DNA of 7,421 nt from Planctomycetales bacterium (GTDB lineage Bacteria > Planctomycetota > Planctomycetia > Pirellulales > Thermoguttaceae), in the NCBI GenBank assembly GCA_007122045.1, contig SKJM01000668.1, positions 1-7,421 on the forward strand, given 5' to 3'. Shown here one piece after another: positions 6,794 to 7,421 of this stretch; the first letter of the stretch is position 1, and every line of letters begins with the position of its first letter. The translations under genes were made by a program, and so were the position numbers. A model generated the notes under the pieces. The model was not told where the DNA came from. It did not search any database and saw only the letters and a list, made by a program, of their open reading frames with translations.

Positions 6794-6815
6794 GTTGGAG
6801 TCCCGGCTTTAGCCG
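6794..6815 (+). repeat. REP-like unit 1 (GTTGGAGT...GGCTTTAGCC)
   Basis: A GTTGGAGT head followed by CCCGGCTTTAGCCG, whose CGGCTTTAGCCG part is a small hairpin with a TTTA loop. It shares the head and the CTTTAGC core with the units at 6827-6850 and 6873-6896 and points in the same direction as the first of these. Repeats of this form look like the extragenic palindromes I associate with planctomycete genomes; copy number here cannot be counted from one window. Confidence 0.6.
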
Positions 6816-6826
6816 CCCCTATACCC

Positions 6827-6896
6827 GTTGGAGTTCACGCTTTAGCGTGCTGGCATCGCACATGTTCGGTTCGCACGCTAAAGCGTGGACTCCAAC
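6827..6896. repeat. REP-like palindromic pair (units 2 and 3, inverted)
   Basis: The left arm 6827-6850 (GTTGGAGTTCACGCTTTAGC, then GTGC) and the right arm 6873-6896 are reverse complements over 24 bases with one mismatch, which would be a G-T wobble in RNA. The spacer is 22 bases (6851-6872). Each arm also contains its own small hairpin, CACGC-TTTA-GCGTG. The pair lies 51 bases past the stop of the minus-strand zinc-ribbon gene, a usual place for REP-type elements, and could act as an RNA-stabilising or transcription-stopping structure. Confidence 0.75.
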
Positions 6897-6917
6897 ACGG
6901 CGCAGCCCCCAGCCGGA

Positions 6918-6934
6918 CCGCCCCCGGAGGGCGG
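6918..6934 (-). terminator. Weak hairpin after the zinc-ribbon gene
   Basis: CCGCCC (6918-6923) pairs with GGGCGG (6929-6934) around a 5-base loop, 13 bases past the stop of the minus-strand gene. There is no T-run, so it may be only a GC-rich chance hairpin or part of termination together with the REP pair. Confidence 0.25.
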
Positions 6935-6946
6935 AGGCCCGTCGTC

Positions 6947-7351
6947 CTACTTTGACGGCGGCGCCTTCTCGCCAACCTCCTCGGCGGATGAGAAACGGTC
7001 GAGCAGCAGGAAGCACACGGCCAGCAGGCGGGCGGCCTCCGCGTCGGGGGCGAGGTCCCAGCGGGCACGGGCGGTTCCCAGCGCCCTGAGGTGGTCGCCG
7101 GTAGCCAGGTGCCGGAGCACGGCCGCGTGCAGCCGCCGCTTCTGATCGTGGACGGCCACCACCAGCGACAGGTCGCACTTGCAGCGACGGCACTGCAACG
7201 CCGGAACCTGCCAGGCATTGCAGGTGGGGCACCGAAGCGCCGTCTTTCGCACGGCCAGAAACGGCTTCACGGCCTCCGGGAGCCATGCCCGCCATACGGC
7301 CGGCTTTCGCCCGGCCGGCTCGTGCGCGGCGGGCGTTTTTCGCCGGCGCAT
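6947..7351 (-). CDS. Small zinc-ribbon protein of unknown function
   Basis: 134 residues from the ATG at 7351. A basic, proline/alanine-rich N-terminus is followed by a four-cysteine zinc ribbon: CPTC (Cys41, Cys44) and CRRC (Cys54, Cys57), with Cys59 next to it. After it, about residues 70-125 look helical, with a spacing (HLATGDHLRALGTA, then APDAEAARLLAVCFLL) like one or two TPR helices. No signal peptide or membrane segment is seen. The start is uncertain: no clear ribosome binding site precedes the ATG, and the frame stays open to the window edge, including a TTG at 7396, so the gene may be longer. It is separated from the E1 operon by over 400 bases with repeats, so probably transcribed apart. 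I do not recognise the family; zinc binding is likely, and a role in nucleic-acid or protein contact is only a guess. Confidence 0.65.
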   Translation of the reverse strand: MRRRKTPAAHEPAGRKPAVWRAWLPEAVKPFLAVRKTALRCPTCNAWQVPALQCRRCKCDLSLVVAVHDQKRRLHAAVLRHLATGDHLRALGTARARWDLAPDAEAARLLAVCFLLLDRFSSAEEVGEKAPPSK

Positions 7352-7421
7352 CGCGGTGCGGGGTCTTGCCGGCGCCGGGTTGGCGCGGCGCGCCGCAAAG
7401 CCGAATTGTCCGGCCCAAAAA

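Noticed and set aside
6794..6896. The three repeats as a CRISPR array.
   Set aside because: Units are in mixed orientation, of two sequence forms, with unequal 11- and 22-base spacings and no cas genes.
6819..7418. A longer minus-strand frame overlapping the zinc-ribbon gene.
   Set aside because: Its translation is Arg/Gly/Pro-rich with no motif, and it runs through the REP palindromes; the 6947-7351 frame has the paired CxxC motifs.

Overview
The window is GC-rich DNA that looks like a chromosome segment of a planctomycete, possibly Gemmataceae. That assignment is an inference from base composition, the style of the cold-shock and zinc-ribbon proteins, and a family of GTTGGAGT...CTTTAGC palindromes between genes. 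No rRNA, tRNA, CRISPR array or insertion sequence was seen.

Layout. (1) Bases 1-2400, plus strand: the C-terminal three quarters or so of an Eco57I/type IIG restriction-modification protein. The reading frame is already open at base 1, so its nuclease end lies outside the window. (2) 2401-2762: a decayed, frameshifted scrap of a second gene of the same family (2412-2557), then a candidate promoter and a leader of about 100 nt. (3) 2763-2960, plus: a 65-residue CspA-type cold-shock protein, followed by a strong intrinsic terminator (3025-3060). (4) 6510-3065, minus strand: a two-gene operon, joined by a TAATG overlap. The first gene is a single-chain (alpha+beta fused) 2-oxoacid dehydrogenase E1. 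The second is a lipoyl domain fused to a complete beta-ketoacyl-ACP synthase III (KAS III/FabH). (5) 6511-6946: non-coding, with a perfect 9-bp inverted repeat close to the operon start and three REP-like palindromic units. (6) 7351-6947, minus: a small zinc-ribbon protein of unknown function.

The operon is the main point of interest. An E1 normally loads its acyl group onto the lipoyl arm of an E2 acyltransferase, which passes it to CoA, and KAS III normally takes its primer from acyl-CoA. Here the lipoyl arm sits on the KAS III itself and no E2 or E3 is encoded alongside. The simplest reading is a direct hand-off: 2-oxoacid to E1-ThDP, to S-acyl-dihydrolipoyl, to the KAS III cysteine, then condensation with malonyl-ACP. 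This would prime a fatty acid or polyketide without a free acyl-CoA. The domains and catalytic residues are seen in the sequence; the hand-off is inference.
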